The position numbers and the translations under genes are program-made. The notes below the pieces were generated by a model. That model had not been told where the DNA came from, searched no databases, and was given only the letters and a program-made list of their open reading frames with translations. Positions 1 through 12,359 of a DNA stretch of 64,000 nt are shown here, one piece after another. Source of the stretch: Liolophura sinensis (lineage: Eukaryota; Mollusca; Polyplacophora; Chitonida; Chitonidae). The stretch lies in contig NC_088301.1 of the NCBI RefSeq assembly GCF_032854445.1, forward strand, positions 52,377,187 through 52,441,186. The letters are read 5' to 3'. The stretch's first letter is position 1. Each line of letters opens with the position of its first letter.

Positions 1-60
1 GGCGATTTGGTGCGTGACTCTGAGGTCGCTGGTTCGAAACCAGCAGTGGTCTTAGCCAAA
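1..60 (+). repeat. tRNA-like 3' half, cut by the window edge
   Basis: Positions 26-43 form a perfect T-arm: stem GCTGG/CCAGC around loop TTCGAAA, which also matches the pol III B box. The upstream half is outside the window, so a real tRNA cannot be separated from a SINE head. The downstream bases do not let the acceptor stem be checked. A SINE head is more likely given how many tRNA-derived SINEs lie in this window. Confidence 0.3.
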
Positions 61-1212
61 TTTCAGCACTAGAATCTGTGCTATATTCAGAAAGTGTAAT
101 CCCTATTAACGATAATACTGTTATAGGAACACAAACGACCATAGTTATATCCAAAATGGACGAACTGTCCGAAATTCGAAGGCAATTCAGGACGACGAAT
201 AACTTTGTAAAACACACTGATAGACTGACAAACTAACATACTAATTGTAAACCTATTGTCATATCCGGCACTAGAATTATCAGGTGTGTCAGACATAACT
301 ATACAATGGGAATACAATAGAACTTAACAACAGGAAATTCACTCTCGACACATTAAAACCCTTGGAGAATGTCTTAGTAACACGTAGTCTTCTTTTTGGT
401 TATAAGACAAACAGTAAAAGAATATAAAAAATAAAGCAAACGCATTACATTGTGACTCATTTTGACATTCGTCGTTTGGAATTTTTGTACGTTCCCCAAC
501 TTTAGAGTCACAGTTTAAAAGGGTGTGAATATTTTCTTTGTAAATGTGTATAGAAACTAATCGTCCTTTATGTTTGCTGTAATAAGACAGATTTATAGAA
601 GGCTAAATGCAACATATGTCGGTGAATATAAGCATCATGTCCAATACCGATATACCACTCAAAGACCATGAACGGGCGTCACTCAGACCCCCTCCCCTCC
701 CCTCATCCTATTTTAAATCTGTGTCCAGACCATTGTCCGACTTAAAGTCGTAATATCCACCAGGTTCCACTGAGTAATATTCCCAAAGAAGTGCGAAGGA
801 TCCAGTTCAGTAGTGACAAATTTAAAGACGCTTCATTGTGTAAGAATTGTCACATGCATTTATAAAAGATCATAATAAGTGTCTGAAAGGAATTAATAGG
901 CCTATACTGTATGTACATATGTACAAAAATGTACAAAAAGCCTGCATATTAAAGCAAACACATGAAGTGATCAACAGATATGATAGGAAAATCCAAAGGA
1001 AAATATAGTGTGAAATTAAACAGAAATCTGAACATGACGAGCTTGAGGTTGGGTTGGTTGGAACATGTTCAACAGATTTTTTACAAGTTGCTCAGGTACC
1101 TTTAAGAGTTAGGGTGATTTATGCAAACAGGAAGAATTATTTACCACCTCGGAGAAGTATGTCTTGTTCATTGTTCTTATAAGTAGCAACCAAAAAGCAA
1201 GACTTAGATATA
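61..1212. other. Gene-free stretch
   Basis: No supported gene. It lies downstream of gene D (minus strand), so it could be intron or 3' UTR of that gene, but no further chitin-binding exon is visible on the minus strand. Short C-rich tracts occur near 690-705. Confidence 0.5.
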
Positions 1213-1530
1213 TCAGAATATGACAGAAGGTAAATAGGAAAATATATTACTGGATCGGTCAACGTCAGGGTATTCATCGATGTTTTTGATGGGAACACAC
1301 TTTCCTCTAGCGGCGTTGAAGAGTTGTCTTGACGGACACCAGAGCTTGACAGGTCGACCATACACGCATTGGAAGTATGTGTTTGCCTGCTTGGGATTTG
1401 GATAATTCTTGGGACCGTGCAAACCCCGGCATTTCGGGACGTACTGCGGTGTAGCTGCTGGCTCAGAAACTTCACACAAGGCTGGGGAAGCGACCAGGAA
1501 TACGGTGAAGACCGCTTGTAGCAGATGCAT
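1213..1530 (-). CDS. Gene D: secreted CBM14 (peritrophin-A)-like protein, first exon or single exon
   Basis: The ATG at 1530 opens a 105-residue frame ending in TGA at 1213. Residues 1-20 form a signal peptide (MHLLQAVFTVFLVASPALCE), so the product should be secreted. One CBM14-like domain covers about residues 34-80, recognisable from the aromatic-X-Cys core YFQC, then LWC and GKCV. Only four of the usual six cysteines are present: the second and sixth, which pair in this family, are missing. A splice donor CCA|GTAATA at 1251/1250 would end the exon in phase 1, exactly as in the other chitin-binding first exons here, so the true product may continue into exons left of the window. If it is unspliced, the last 13 residues are real. 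A TATA box lies about 70 bp upstream. Chitin binding is inferred from family only. Confidence 0.7.
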   Translation of the reverse strand: MHLLQAVFTVFLVASPALCEVSEPAATPQYVPKCRGLHGPKNYPNPKQANTYFQCVYGRPVKLWCPSRQLFNAARGKCVPIKNIDEYPDVDRSSNIFSYLPSVIF

Positions 1531-1597
1531 CTTGTGGCGTGCTGACTTGGTTTTCTCGATGAGCAGAAAAGGGCTCGCCCAAAACAGGCAGGGCAGT

Positions 1598-1610
1598 CCT
1601 TTTTATATAC
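1598..1610 (-). promoter_or_regulatory. TATA box of gene D
   Basis: The minus strand reads GTATATAAAAAGG, a near-consensus TATA box 68-80 bp upstream of the gene D ATG. Initiation about 30 bp downstream would leave a 5' UTR of about 40 nt. Confidence 0.6.
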
Positions 1611-2414
1611 TAAGGTGCCTAGGTAAGCTTTCTATGATCACAGCGTGATTTACAATCTTCAGAGTTTGCGTCTACGTCAATCCTCGAAAGTAGATATGTA
1701 ATATATCGCCCAATCTCCAACATCTATTTACTAAGCTGTAGAATTTTTAACTCAAACTAAATAAATAGACAGGTGTAACTGAGATAACCTAATATAATTT
1801 ATCATGTTAATGCGGAACATTTTCCTTAGATCCATATTTACTTTAATGGACCAATAGCAAAAGCAAGATTTATGTTTTTGCTTGTATACTTTTGAAGTAA
1901 CATATGGGTGCCAAAATTGGGTAATCCGTAACAGACGTTAAACTGTGTGTACTTTGTGTCCTCATATGATTACCTTGGAAATGTAATTGGAGTACCTTCT
2001 GGGAAGTGCAACGCCTAAGGCCTATAATTCATGCGCTCATTGCCCACACGTTGAGAGAGGATAGGGGATGTATGATCCCCCTCCGTGTTCATTGTACAAC
2101 AAGGGGGCTTTGTTCCCGTGTAAAAGTCACAAAAGAATGTATATGACATTCTACTAAAATGGAAGTTATTTGATTCTTGTTTATCGCGATACCTCAGTTG
2201 GGTGAAGAAACCACAGGGCCCTGAGTAAACCACGGACAAGCTAATGATGAACTTTGAGCGACGCACAGACTTTCACGCACTAATCATTGAAGACACGCAG
2301 GTGACCATCTGAATTAACATTTAACATAACGCATAACATTTATCTATAAATTCCATGTTCAAGGACCGGATTTAATCTGCATAACATAGAGTGTTTTTAT
2401 TTGCCTACAATGTG
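1611..2414. other. Gene-free stretch upstream of gene D
   Basis: Nothing supported beyond presumed upstream regulatory DNA of gene D. Confidence 0.4.
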
Positions 2415-2536
2415 ATTTGATTTATTTATTTGGTTTGTGTTTTACGCCATACTCAAGAATCTTTTACTTATATGACCCCGGCCAGCCCGGGGGAAACCCA
2501 CGACCACCCGCACGTTGCGGACAGAACTTTCCACTC
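2415..2536 (-). mobile_element. SINE1 fragment (3' half)
   Basis: Carries the SINE1 3' core (TTTTACGCCATACTCAAGAA and AAACCCACGACCA) followed by the end of the CTTCCCACG block. The tRNA head is missing. The element points left, with its AAATAAA-type tail at the left end. Confidence 0.7.
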
Positions 2537-3094
2537 ATGGAGTTAGTTACAAGTGGGGTGCCTTGCACAAAGCAGTCGAAAGTCTAAGTTGGTAGTAAAT
2601 GACCAGGATCACAATCGTAGCCTTAGCTAACAATCGACAGCCCCTCGCACGAAGGGATTGTAAGATACGATCCGCCCAGCTGTAAATATTTTCAGTCGCC
2701 CCAAAATTAACGTTAAGTACAAATAGGTATACTGTTATATAGTACTTTTCGGCACGGTTTGAAAGATATACAATGTAATTATCTCAAAAAGATCTTACGA
2801 GCATGTTTTCAGATATTGTTAATTGCTGATTAATTTTGATGTAGAACTCTTTTGAAAATGAAGGCAAGAAAAGTAATTGACCGGTCCAATGTCTATTTAC
2901 ACAGGCCACCTTTATGTACGAGTCAAATTTGGCCTACGGTCGCGATTGTAACTTTACAAAATTCACAACCTCCTTACAATTCCTTTGTACAAGCGGCGCA
3001 ACTTATTTTTAAAATCAGTTGTAAACTCAGTTATAGGGTCTAAAATCCATTGTATCTCTCTGTGCAAGAGGGCCCTGTATATTTTCATTGTTTT
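2537..3094. other. Gene-free stretch
   Basis: No gene, RNA or recognised repeat seen. Confidence 0.4.
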
Positions 3095-3290
3095 AATGTG
3101 ATTGTGCATTACATGTGATGAAAACATATCACTTTAAGTGATTCTAGACCAGTGACGAATAATGCGTTTCAACATCAGTGCTTTTTTCGTAGAAAATTAC
3201 GGTTAAGCCATACTGCTATATAGGGGGCGTTTAAGTAGCTACTGTTTAAGCATGTACATAAACATAGCATAAAACCCTAACAGTTATATC
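3095..3290 (+). repeat. Family C interspersed repeat, copy 1
   Basis: Matches the copies near 45500, 53050, 56450 and 56990 through blocks like AGACCAGTGACG, a T-run, and ATAAAACCCTAAC. No coding capacity is visible and no family name is assigned. Confidence 0.6.
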
Positions 3291-3635
3291 AGTTTTCTCC
3301 ATTATCGTCTCATAATGATACATTTCAGTTTAGCCTCAAGGATATACCACACAGGGTCAATTTTAATGACTTGAACAAAAAGTTTTAAGACATGAATGTT
3401 TAGTCTCTTGATATTTCAGGATTATGGATGTGGAACTAGACAGAGCCCAGGAAAAACATCCCCAGCTCTCCAAGTAGCTTTCGAACCTCTGTACCTAAAG
3501 CCCCTGTCGAACCAGTGGGCCGTGACTGGATTAGAACTATAGTGACCACAGTGTATATTATAGGTATATATATGGCATCAGAAAAACAAGTATAAAACAA
3601 TCTCCTTGGGTCGTACACATGAAATCACTATGTTT

Positions 3636-3690
3636 CATTTATTTATTTCATCGGTGTTTTATACTCAAGAATATTTCACCTTAATCTATG
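3636..3690 (-). mobile_element. SINE1 fragment (3' end only)
   Basis: About 50 bp of SINE1 tail: ATTTATTT run, GGTGTTTTA, then ACTCAAGAATATTTCAC. Confidence 0.6.
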
Positions 3691-3705
3691 CATCGAAACA
3701 GACAT

Positions 3706-3805
3706 TTGCATCCTAACCGAAATAATTGCAAGTTCAATTCTCAAAACGACGTTTAACACAAACTACCAAAGAACAAAGAAAGTGTATAAAGTATGAAATA
3801 AGGAT
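3706..3805 (-). repeat. Family D element end
   Basis: The reverse complement reads like the family D end repeats at 44790 and 51110, with the order CTTTGGTAGTTTGTGTTAAA, CGTCGTTTTGAGAATTG, CTTGCAATTAT. No partner arm was found nearby. Confidence 0.6.
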
Positions 3806-3912
3806 GGAATCATGAAAAGCGAAGCAGTCAACATTTTTCATTTATGTTGGAAAGACAAAGAATGATATAGGCAAGTGAATGTTATCAGTATTCAAAGGCT
3901 GTGCCATGTTGG

Positions 3913-4050
3913 TATATTTATTTATTTATGTGATAAGTGTTTACGCCCTACTCACGCCTTATTTCACTTTTACTACGTTCGCCAAAATGGTGGGAGGACA
4001 CCAAAGGGAGTCCGCGCGAACCCACGACCATCCGGTGGCTGGTGACAGAC
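3913..4050 (-). mobile_element. SINE1 fragment
   Basis: Diverged 3' half of SINE1: TTTATTTATGTGATAAGTGT, TTACGCCCTACTCACG, ATGGTGGGAGGACACC and CCCACGACCATCCG in the correct order. Confidence 0.65.
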
Positions 4051-4059
4051 CATTTTGGT

Positions 4060-4930
4060 GTATAAGTTTTCGATAATAAAATATGTATCTCACTAGAGCT
4101 TTGATTGAAACTGAACGAATATACAGTTAAACTGAATTACACACAATCCTGAAGCACAGTGCAAGAGATTTTGGACGCTCCATCTACATTTACTTATTTA
4201 TACCATCACTGTTTTGTCGTAAAGTCTGGAAGCGAGAAGACAGTTTTTAATGAAAAAGATTTTAGTGATGAGAAATTCTCGATGAAGAACGAAACATCCC
4301 ATGAAAAGTAACCTGCAGTAGAAATGAGTAAAGCTTTGTTATCTCTGATGTTAGTTTTAGCGGTGACCAACGACGGCCAGCTTTGTGGAAACCACCATTT
4401 AGAATTGTCGAAATAAGTGCCTTTTACAAAATAACAGCCTCGTGGACGCGTTTCGTTTAAAATCAGTAATTAAGTTAAGTAATTGATAAAGCTTGTCGCT
4501 TTCAAACTTTAGAATTTTTTATAATATAAATATATAGTACAATGGCGATTCTAATATGTACTGAAAGGCAAATAATTTGAGCTACACTTAATAAGTACAG
4601 AAATTTTATTTGATTAGGGAATATGGTTTTTGTTAAAAAAATGTTGGAATAGCCTCGTTAAGATGAATGTAAAGTTTACGGGGTCGCCATGTGTCAAAGG
4701 GAAATACAATTACATATCACATGAATATACAGCCCGAAATAAGAAAAAACTTCACTTTAATCCGGCTTTCCAGAATAGTAAACCTATTGATCTTGTTCTC
4801 TGTGAGTATTTTCCTTGTTTGTTCATTTTATTACTTATTTATTATATAATACCCCTGTTTGCAAGCTTTCTGTTAGGCAAATTGTCAGGCCCATCCACAC
4901 ATCATCAACTTTCGTTTTTATGTTACGTAT
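4060..4930. other. Gene-free stretch
   Basis: AT-rich sequence with overlapping small frames around 4630-5045 but no domain, splice or codon signal. Nothing supported. Confidence 0.4.
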
Positions 4931-4935
4931 TACAT

Positions 4936-5136
4936 GGACCGCTTCGGTGGGCAATTGGTTAAAGGATCAAACCTGGGCCGGTTCATTTCAAAGACTATCA
5001 GTGGTACTTGTTGCTGCGGCAGTACTTTGGCGGCATGTACTCTAGCTAGAAGGAGACATAGTATATGTACATACACCTAATGTCTCCTCGCCGTCATTGT
5101 TAAGTAAGACGTTAAACCCCAAACATGCACTCACTC
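4936..5136 (+). mobile_element. SINE3 (tRNA-headed SINE sharing the SINE2 tail)
   Basis: The head has A-box-like GGGCAATTGGTT and B-box-like GGCCGGTTCATTTC. The body runs through GGCGGCATGTACTC to a 3' end TTAAGTAAGACGTTAAACCC followed by CACTCACTCA. That tail is the one on the SINE2 copies, as expected if both use the same LINE for mobilisation. Confidence 0.6.
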
Positions 5137-5172
5137 ATACACACACGCACACACATACACGCACCCACACAT
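5137..5172. repeat. (CA)n-type microsatellite
   Basis: Imperfect CA/CACG run directly after the SINE3 tail, probably grown from it. Confidence 0.7.
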
Positions 5173-5979
5173 CAGGGACCATCAAGCTACATTAAATATT
5201 CAAAATTACCCCCGATTTCGGAACATGATATAGAGGTGCGTGTACGAAGCATATGGATTAGCGGTGGTTTAAAACGTACGACTTAAAAACCTAAACATGC
5301 AGTTCAGTACCGCTGGTGAATATAATAATTCGTTACCATTTAAAATTAAGATATCTTATCCTCGGTTGATCTATTCACAGGTTGTGAGGTTACAAAACGT
5401 GAAATAGCCTGTAACCAATGAGAGATTTTCGAAGTAGTAGCTCATATAGATAAATTTTTCGACGTTATTGGATTTGGTGGTGGAGAAGGGCAACTGAGGA
5501 AGAGGGTGTTCATCTACTATCTTACAGGCAGTGGCACAAGGGCCTCCTAGGTATGTTATTTAAGCGCATAGCTCTAGAACAAAAACTTGCCCGTACAGTT
5601 CACTCAGCTGTGAAGGGTCCACAAGTAATTTGTCTGTGCACATGAAAGCTGTTTACATGCTTCATGTTAACGCTTGCACTTTTTCAAATCTGTGTTCAGA
5701 TGGCTTATATTGATCCATATATAAACGTACACGTGCATATGTGCGTGTAGCAAAACCTAAGTGTATTTTTACAGTAAAGTTTGCCGTCAATGTGGGCTTC
5801 TCTCCACAATATGGCTGCAAAATTGCCGGTGTGGGGTTAAGCCATAATCATTCATATGGAAATAAACAGCTACTCTCTGACTGTAAATGTTTTTCATGTG
5901 ACGAAAGTTCACTTTCAGTATCGACTAACTAAAGACGCTCGTGGCATGCAAAGTGGCTTTGTTTTAATTTGATTTTTTG
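5173..5979. other. Gene-free stretch
   Basis: No supported gene or repeat. Confidence 0.4.
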
Positions 5980-6100
5980 ATTAATTTGATTTGTATTTTA
6001 CGCCGTATACTCAAGACTATTTCATTTATACTACGGCGGCCAGCATTATGGTGGCAAGGGGGGAAACCCATGACCATCCGCAGATTGCTGGCAGACCGGC
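5980..6100 (-). mobile_element. SINE1 fragment (3' half)
   Basis: TTTTACGCCGTATACTCAAG, ACGGCGGCCAGCATTATGG, ATGACCATCCGCAGATTGC in SINE1 order. The tRNA head is absent. Confidence 0.75.
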
Positions 6101-7979
6101 TTTCTTTTACACCGTAGCTGTACAATAATAAAAGAGGCACTACGCTTGTCAGTGTGTGTTATACATTTTTTGTGTTGCATGTTGCGTTTAATGTAGCAGA
6201 TAACACTCGAATGTTACTTAACGGCATGTATTGTTCCTATATTTTATTCTCAAACTATTCTCAGTATGCTGTATAGCATATAAGCGCTAAATGAACAGCA
6301 AATTGGCAAAAGAAAAGTAACAATTGCATTATAGCATACGAATTGAGAGGAACATATCAAGGAAGTATACAGGTGTCCCAACGATAGATGGTTTGAAAGG
6401 TCTTCTATCACTGTAAAGGACAGCCATGTGGGTGAATAACACTCACTGAACGTTCATCTTGGGCTGTATCAGAAAATGAATAAGCTGTTTGATAAGTTTG
6501 TTGTATTTGGGCAATCTATTGTCGAAATTGAAACGGACTGAAATATAAATATTTATATTGAATTTCTGTTTGGTATGGCCTAATCCCAGTTCACCACTGT
6601 AGGATACTAAATATTCATTCAGGGCTAGTACACCATCAGGTAAAGGGCTTACAATAAATTCAAGCATATGGTTGACAATTGCCCTTTCCCTATCCTCTTT
6701 CCTCAAGCTCCATCATTAAACAATATCGACTCAAATCCCGTCAATTATATATCAGCTAGTCAGTGATGTATCAGAAATGTGGTAAAACGATTGACTCAAT
6801 CGTTCCTTTGGAAACATTTTTGTCTGTTTATATGATTGACAACGATACGAGTCAATCAACGAGTCTTTGAAGTTCATTTATCACGTACAAATTCACTCTT
6901 CTCGAAGCATTTGTTTTCAACTAAATGGTGGATAACTTTCTAGCATATTGTTTCATTTACGTTTCTTATGCAAGTGTTTTTCAAACCATATAATTTTAAC
7001 TCAGATTGTCTGCCCTTTTCAGACTGAATAATCATCGGAGATGTCTTGGAATATAATTAAAGACTTAGAACATAATAAAACCAGAGCAATGTGATAGTCC
7101 GATCAGAGCAACATTATAAAAGCGGTCTTATCAACTGTTGAATGAACATGTTTAAGTATATGTTACAATTAAACACGTTCATTATCTTTGCAAAGAGACG
7201 TTTATCTCGGGTTTAAATGCCAGATATCTGCTTTTTTGTGAGTGTAAACGCAATGGTATATTTTTCTTAATATGATCCGAGTGTGATAATGACCTGGCTT
7301 CAAAATGCCATTGTGGACGGTCAGTTGACCATGCAACTCAGTTAACTGTAAATACCATGACAATATGTCAAAAGAGTAAACCGGAATTCTTTCTGATACT
7401 GATATACTTTTATACTTTTTCTTGTTGCATAGCAGGGTCTTTTCTGTAATCCCAGTACGGACATTTCATTGTTTAAAAATAACGTGTTGTGGACTACAAA
7501 AATTGTCTATCATCAATGACATATAACATCACAAGCTCTATACACATCGATAGGTTAGACGTCTTAATCATTCTAAAGAATGAGCTATTGGATTATTTTA
7601 CTAATTCATGATGTTAAAGTCCAAAAGCTTGGGTTCGAAACCAATATTTGATTGCCTATGGTGACGCCATAGGTATTCAAAAAGAAGCGGCATGCTGGGC
7701 AGTGGGCGTGGATATTAGGACAACAAGCCGTTAAAACAAACTCCACGCAAAGTCTACAATACTGTCTCTGCAAATAAATATCATTGTTTTTAGATAACGG
7801 AATTTCCCAACACAAAGCTCTTGAAATCATACTGTTTAATACATGTTTCAAATGAGAGATAAAATGAATTTTTAATCTTTATGTATGTTAAACCAAAACA
7901 GTTTCAAAATGTCCTGGTAGAGTCTGAAAAAGGGCTCCAAAGTAAGGTCGATCAAGCTCCCCCAAGACATGCTGGACTC
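6101..7979. other. Gene-free stretch before the segmental array
   Basis: AT-rich with several short frames but no domain, RNA or clear repeat recognised. Confidence 0.4.
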
Positions 7980-8270
7980 CTCCATTATCCAGCATAACAC
8001 TTGATTTTTAATATTTATGATGTCACCTGAGGAGTCTTGCTTTGGTTAACGGGCATGTTGAGTGTAATGTAACGAAATAGGAAAAAGTATTCTAACTGCA
8101 TTTTCCTTGGGAATATGTTAAGCGTGTCGTGTTACGTATCACTGACGAACGAAAATGAGTGATCGTTGTTATTATCGGCCCGCACCCCAAGTTGTGACCT
8201 TTCAGTTTGTTTATTTATTTGATTTATATTTATGGCCGAGGAACTACTACATGTATCCCAGTCCAGTAGG

Positions 8271-8326
8271 GGATGGGGGAGAAGGGAGGGGGTGGGGGAG
8301 AAGGGAGGGGGGTGGGGCTGGGACGG
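8271..8326 (+). repeat. G-rich short tandem tract
   Basis: Two copies of a roughly 20-bp unit built from GGGGGAGAAGGGAGGGG. Several G-runs of four to six make G-quadruplex folding possible. No role is known. Confidence 0.6.
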
Positions 8327-11300
8327 CCTAAATCCCGGAAGTACTTGTCATTTTAGATAGCCGGAAAAAATATTAGATGGTTTCTGATAACTAAAATTAC
8401 AAAATTATAACGATTTACATTTTAGTTATTTTGTGTTTGTTTTTTTTATTCATAATGAATCATAATCCAGTATGCGATGGTCCAGAGTTTGCCAGTGTCC
8501 AGAAAACTCTAGAATTGCAGGTATTTGCAGTCGCGTTTTAGGCCATTTTCATATGATTACATATCGAAGCCTGAATATTATGCTGGGAGACTTACACTGC
8601 AGAACTGCGATCCTAATTTAAATCGACACTCCAAGATAATGTCATTTATGTGCAGATGAAATTGATCAGAGACTTGCGTATCCAACAACAACTAAAACAA
8701 ATGCCACAACAATTTTGATTGTGTAATAAGGTCATTTTTAAAATGACAAATTTATTAAGAATTTAGTTACAGAAAATTAAAAATAGAAATGAATTTAATA
8801 TTTTAAAACTTGGAAATGAAAAGAGGTTAGAATCCGCAAACGGTGGGGGCTAAAAAAAGAGGCAAACTGAAGACAGAAATTTAAACCATCACACCCCCAA
8901 GGGAGAGGAGAGTGGGAAATTTCTTTCAAACAAACCACGTCTTGCCTCCCTGAGAGAAAATTTTGGAAAGGCCGCAATGAGGCCACGCTGTTTTCTATAT
9001 GCTAGTATCACCATAGGGATGAACCCTGCCATGTGATGATCACAAGTGATGGTGCATAGAGGTTATCAGAACTCAGTCAACTCACCCCCAGAAGGGGAGA
9101 TCACTCTCACAGTGGAGACCAGTTTTCCAAAGGGAGCGTTGATCTAGAATTAAACATTATGAAACGATAATTTGTCCACCCTTAAAGATCATTATAGCCT
9201 GTCTATAATTTGTATTTCATGAATGACTAGTCACACCTTAGTCGCAGGAATAACTTTGGGAGTAAATTTTAGGATTTGTGTTGTCAGATTTGTGTTGTTT
9301 ATATATAAGCGTGTATGGACAGTGTGGTCTACCCAAGGTGGAAGATGGTTTAACGAATATCTGTTAAAAAGGTGTCTTTGGATTTTGTGTCACAGCAAAA
9401 GGCTATCTGACCTAACCAGTATTGAGATTTTAGGTCGACCATAATCTAGACCTATGGCAGAATCGGTGACATTTAAAAATGCCTCACATAATGTATATAA
9501 ACATTCAAATTCGGGGAAAAAGTATTTGGCATATAGATAAATTAAGCCAGTTTAATGAAAATATGAAGAACACTTCGCTTGCTGTTGCTGAAGAGATTAT
9601 ACGCACCACCACTGAAAACACTGTCGAACTACGCGTAGTTAAAAATGCACTGTTAGATGCTGGGCAATCCTTTAGACGTGTTTATGAATTCCCACACTGA
9701 TACCGAATTGTCTATTACCGTGAGTGAAGGAAAGATGGTGGTTCAACAAATTAATTGCTTTTTCATGAAATCTTTGTGCTTCTGTGGAGAAAAAATATGT
9801 TAACCATACTGCCATTAAAAGGAATTCCACCAAAACTATTAAACTGCTTAACTGTGAAACAGTACTTGTTGCTGCCTAGCTTGGCACTCAGCAATGACAG
9901 TTTAAAGCAAAAAAGCAGGACTGGTTGGTGCAGTGCCAGTATAATGCGACTGGGTGGAGTGCCATATCTGGTGTCGACTGGTGGCAGCACTTTAGCACTT
10001 TGGCACTTTAGTATATGTGATCTTTTCAAGACAATGGAACAATTTCCTCTGAACGCATTTTTCATGATACGAGATATACAGATTAAATCTGCTTTTTGTG
10101 AAGGTATGCATTTTAAGGTTTTCAAATCTATGAACTGGTGGGAAAAGTTCAAAATGTAAACTGTTAAAATTGCGCACAATGTGCTTGACATAAGTGAATG
10201 CTCCCTCTTACCATTGTTTTCACTTTCACAGCCGTGAGAGGTGTCAAATTCTTCTTGAAGTCAATACATGTGGCACTTCAGAGAGTTACCCACAGGGGTA
10301 AAAGTATTGTTGTCTAGTAATGGTTTTACACACGTATTTGAAAGAATGGAAACAGAAAATATTTCATTAGCTTTTTTGAAATGCGAGTAAGGGATATGTA
10401 GACAGCATCTATTTGCCAAGATTGGTAATTGGTAACGTAACTCGCCAGTGATGGCTCAATCACTAAAACAGATATTTTATGCCAGATTCGCTTTTTTATG
10501 CAATGGCACACGCATGAGTAAAAATAAAGGTTTTTTATCCAGACTTTAACATAGCCATGTACAAAATATCTGCGAGGTCATTTTTAGTTTTATTTTATTC
10601 ACTATTTTAAAAATAAAATATTTTTATTTTAGTGTGTATTTATACACACTAGTATAACAATTTCATAAAGTTCTGTATATAAAAAGTTTATCTAGCACGA
10701 GTGAAGTCCTGTGAGGAATTGTTCTATCCCGTTTGTATACGACAGTGGCGGCAGATTAGGTGTAAATATAGAAAGACGTAGTACTGTTAATAGTCTACAA
10801 AGGTACTCACATATTAATGATTCAGATGGCAAGAAAATGCGAAATTTAAATTGAGAAATGGACACAGTTTCTACAGAGATAATCAATATGGTCCGTAGTG
10901 CCCAACTTATGTGACTGTATTGAAATCATTGAAAAAAAAAACATTTGACGTCACTATAGCAACAACGTGACGGTCGTGCAATTTGTACGATACGCATTGC
11001 TTTAAATACTTGGTCGTCTCACTCGGGTGTTTTCTGATTCACAATACTCAGTAACTGCCGTACAGGAGCCCCAGAAATGACCATATAACCCATACAAAAC
11101 CACAGCAAGATCACCGTGTGACAAAAAGGGATCCCCACCCCGCCAACAACTCAACCCACCCCATCCAAGCACCAACCCGCCCCACCCTTCTTTACCCGGC
11201 TCCGTTTTAATGCCGGCTACTTGTCTGGCATTCTGCCTTTAAATTCGACTTACTTGCAGGATCAGGGTTCCAGAGTTCATTTGTTATATTCGAAACAAAC

Positions 11301-11879
11301 TTTACAGTTCAGTCAGTAATTGGAGCAAATCAAGGTGGACCGTTAAACATTTGCACACTGTAGGTACTTACCCGAGACACAGAGAGTGGGCTAAGTTACA
11401 CTGACCAGTCAAGGAAGCCCGTATTTTTGGCAAAAGTGAAGTCTACCGTGACAGTGCACAACTTGGCAGACATTATAGTAAATGCTAACTATACACAGGG
11501 GGAAGCCAACGCTACGGACAAAAGGTAAATGCGAGGGAATGATTTCTGTGTTTATCATACCTGCATACATCTTGTGTAGTTAGCCTATGCCAGCTATCTC
11601 TTTGTCACATTACGGTATTCTTGGAATCGAGCTTTTGCAATTCCTTCAGTACAATGCTAAACCATTTCAGAAATGCAGCCTGGGTGGATGGGCGACGATC
11701 GATTCATTTCTGATGGGGAAGGTACCACGGTAACGTAAAGACATACGTGGGTTATGCTCGGCTTAAACAGTGTCCACGGGCCGGAGTGACACAACAGGAC
11801 TCCGCACCACCATTATGCCCACATGCACATGCTTTGAAGGCCCCATTCTTGCAGTGTGTAATGGACAATCTGAGAATTT

Positions 11880-11909
11880 CAAGAATACTGCTACACTCCG
11901 GAGGGTGAG
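11880..11909. other. 30-bp micro-inversion relative to array unit 2
   Basis: This block is the reverse complement of 17467-17496 (27 of 30 bases by eye), while the flanks align in direct orientation. Short CAAGAAT/ATTCTTG inverted repeats bound it. Confidence 0.7.
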
Positions 11910-12359
11910 CATTCTTGAAATGTTTATTGATCGAGCGTAACATCGGCGGAACGGACATTTCAGGAATACAAACTACACAAGTTGGGGAATGTTAACAGTG
12001 AGTGGTTGCTATAATGGAGGTAAGGGCTGTGGTGCATCTAGAGATTTGCCCCATCTGATGTGGCAGCATTTTTAAAATGTCCACTCTGCGCATGCCTTCA
12101 GAAATGGACGTATCCACATTGGACGCATTTATTGAAACAAAGGTCTTCTCGAAATAAATCCACTTTAAAACATTTAACTAATGTTAGATGGGACTTTGAG
12201 GTTTTTGGATCGAATAACACAAGTAATATACAGACAAAGCGGTTATGGTTTTAAGACTGTATCCCGATCGATCAAAAAACTGCGGACCGTATAACACGAT
12301 ATTGTTAGCCAACTGGTTCGGACCATGTGTTGATTCGAATTCCTCTATTCGTTTAGATT

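Noticed and set aside
9755-10191. Overlapping open frames of 134 and 142 codons on opposite strands
   Set aside because: No domain, no signal or splice support, inside the segmental array and not preserved as a frame in unit 2.
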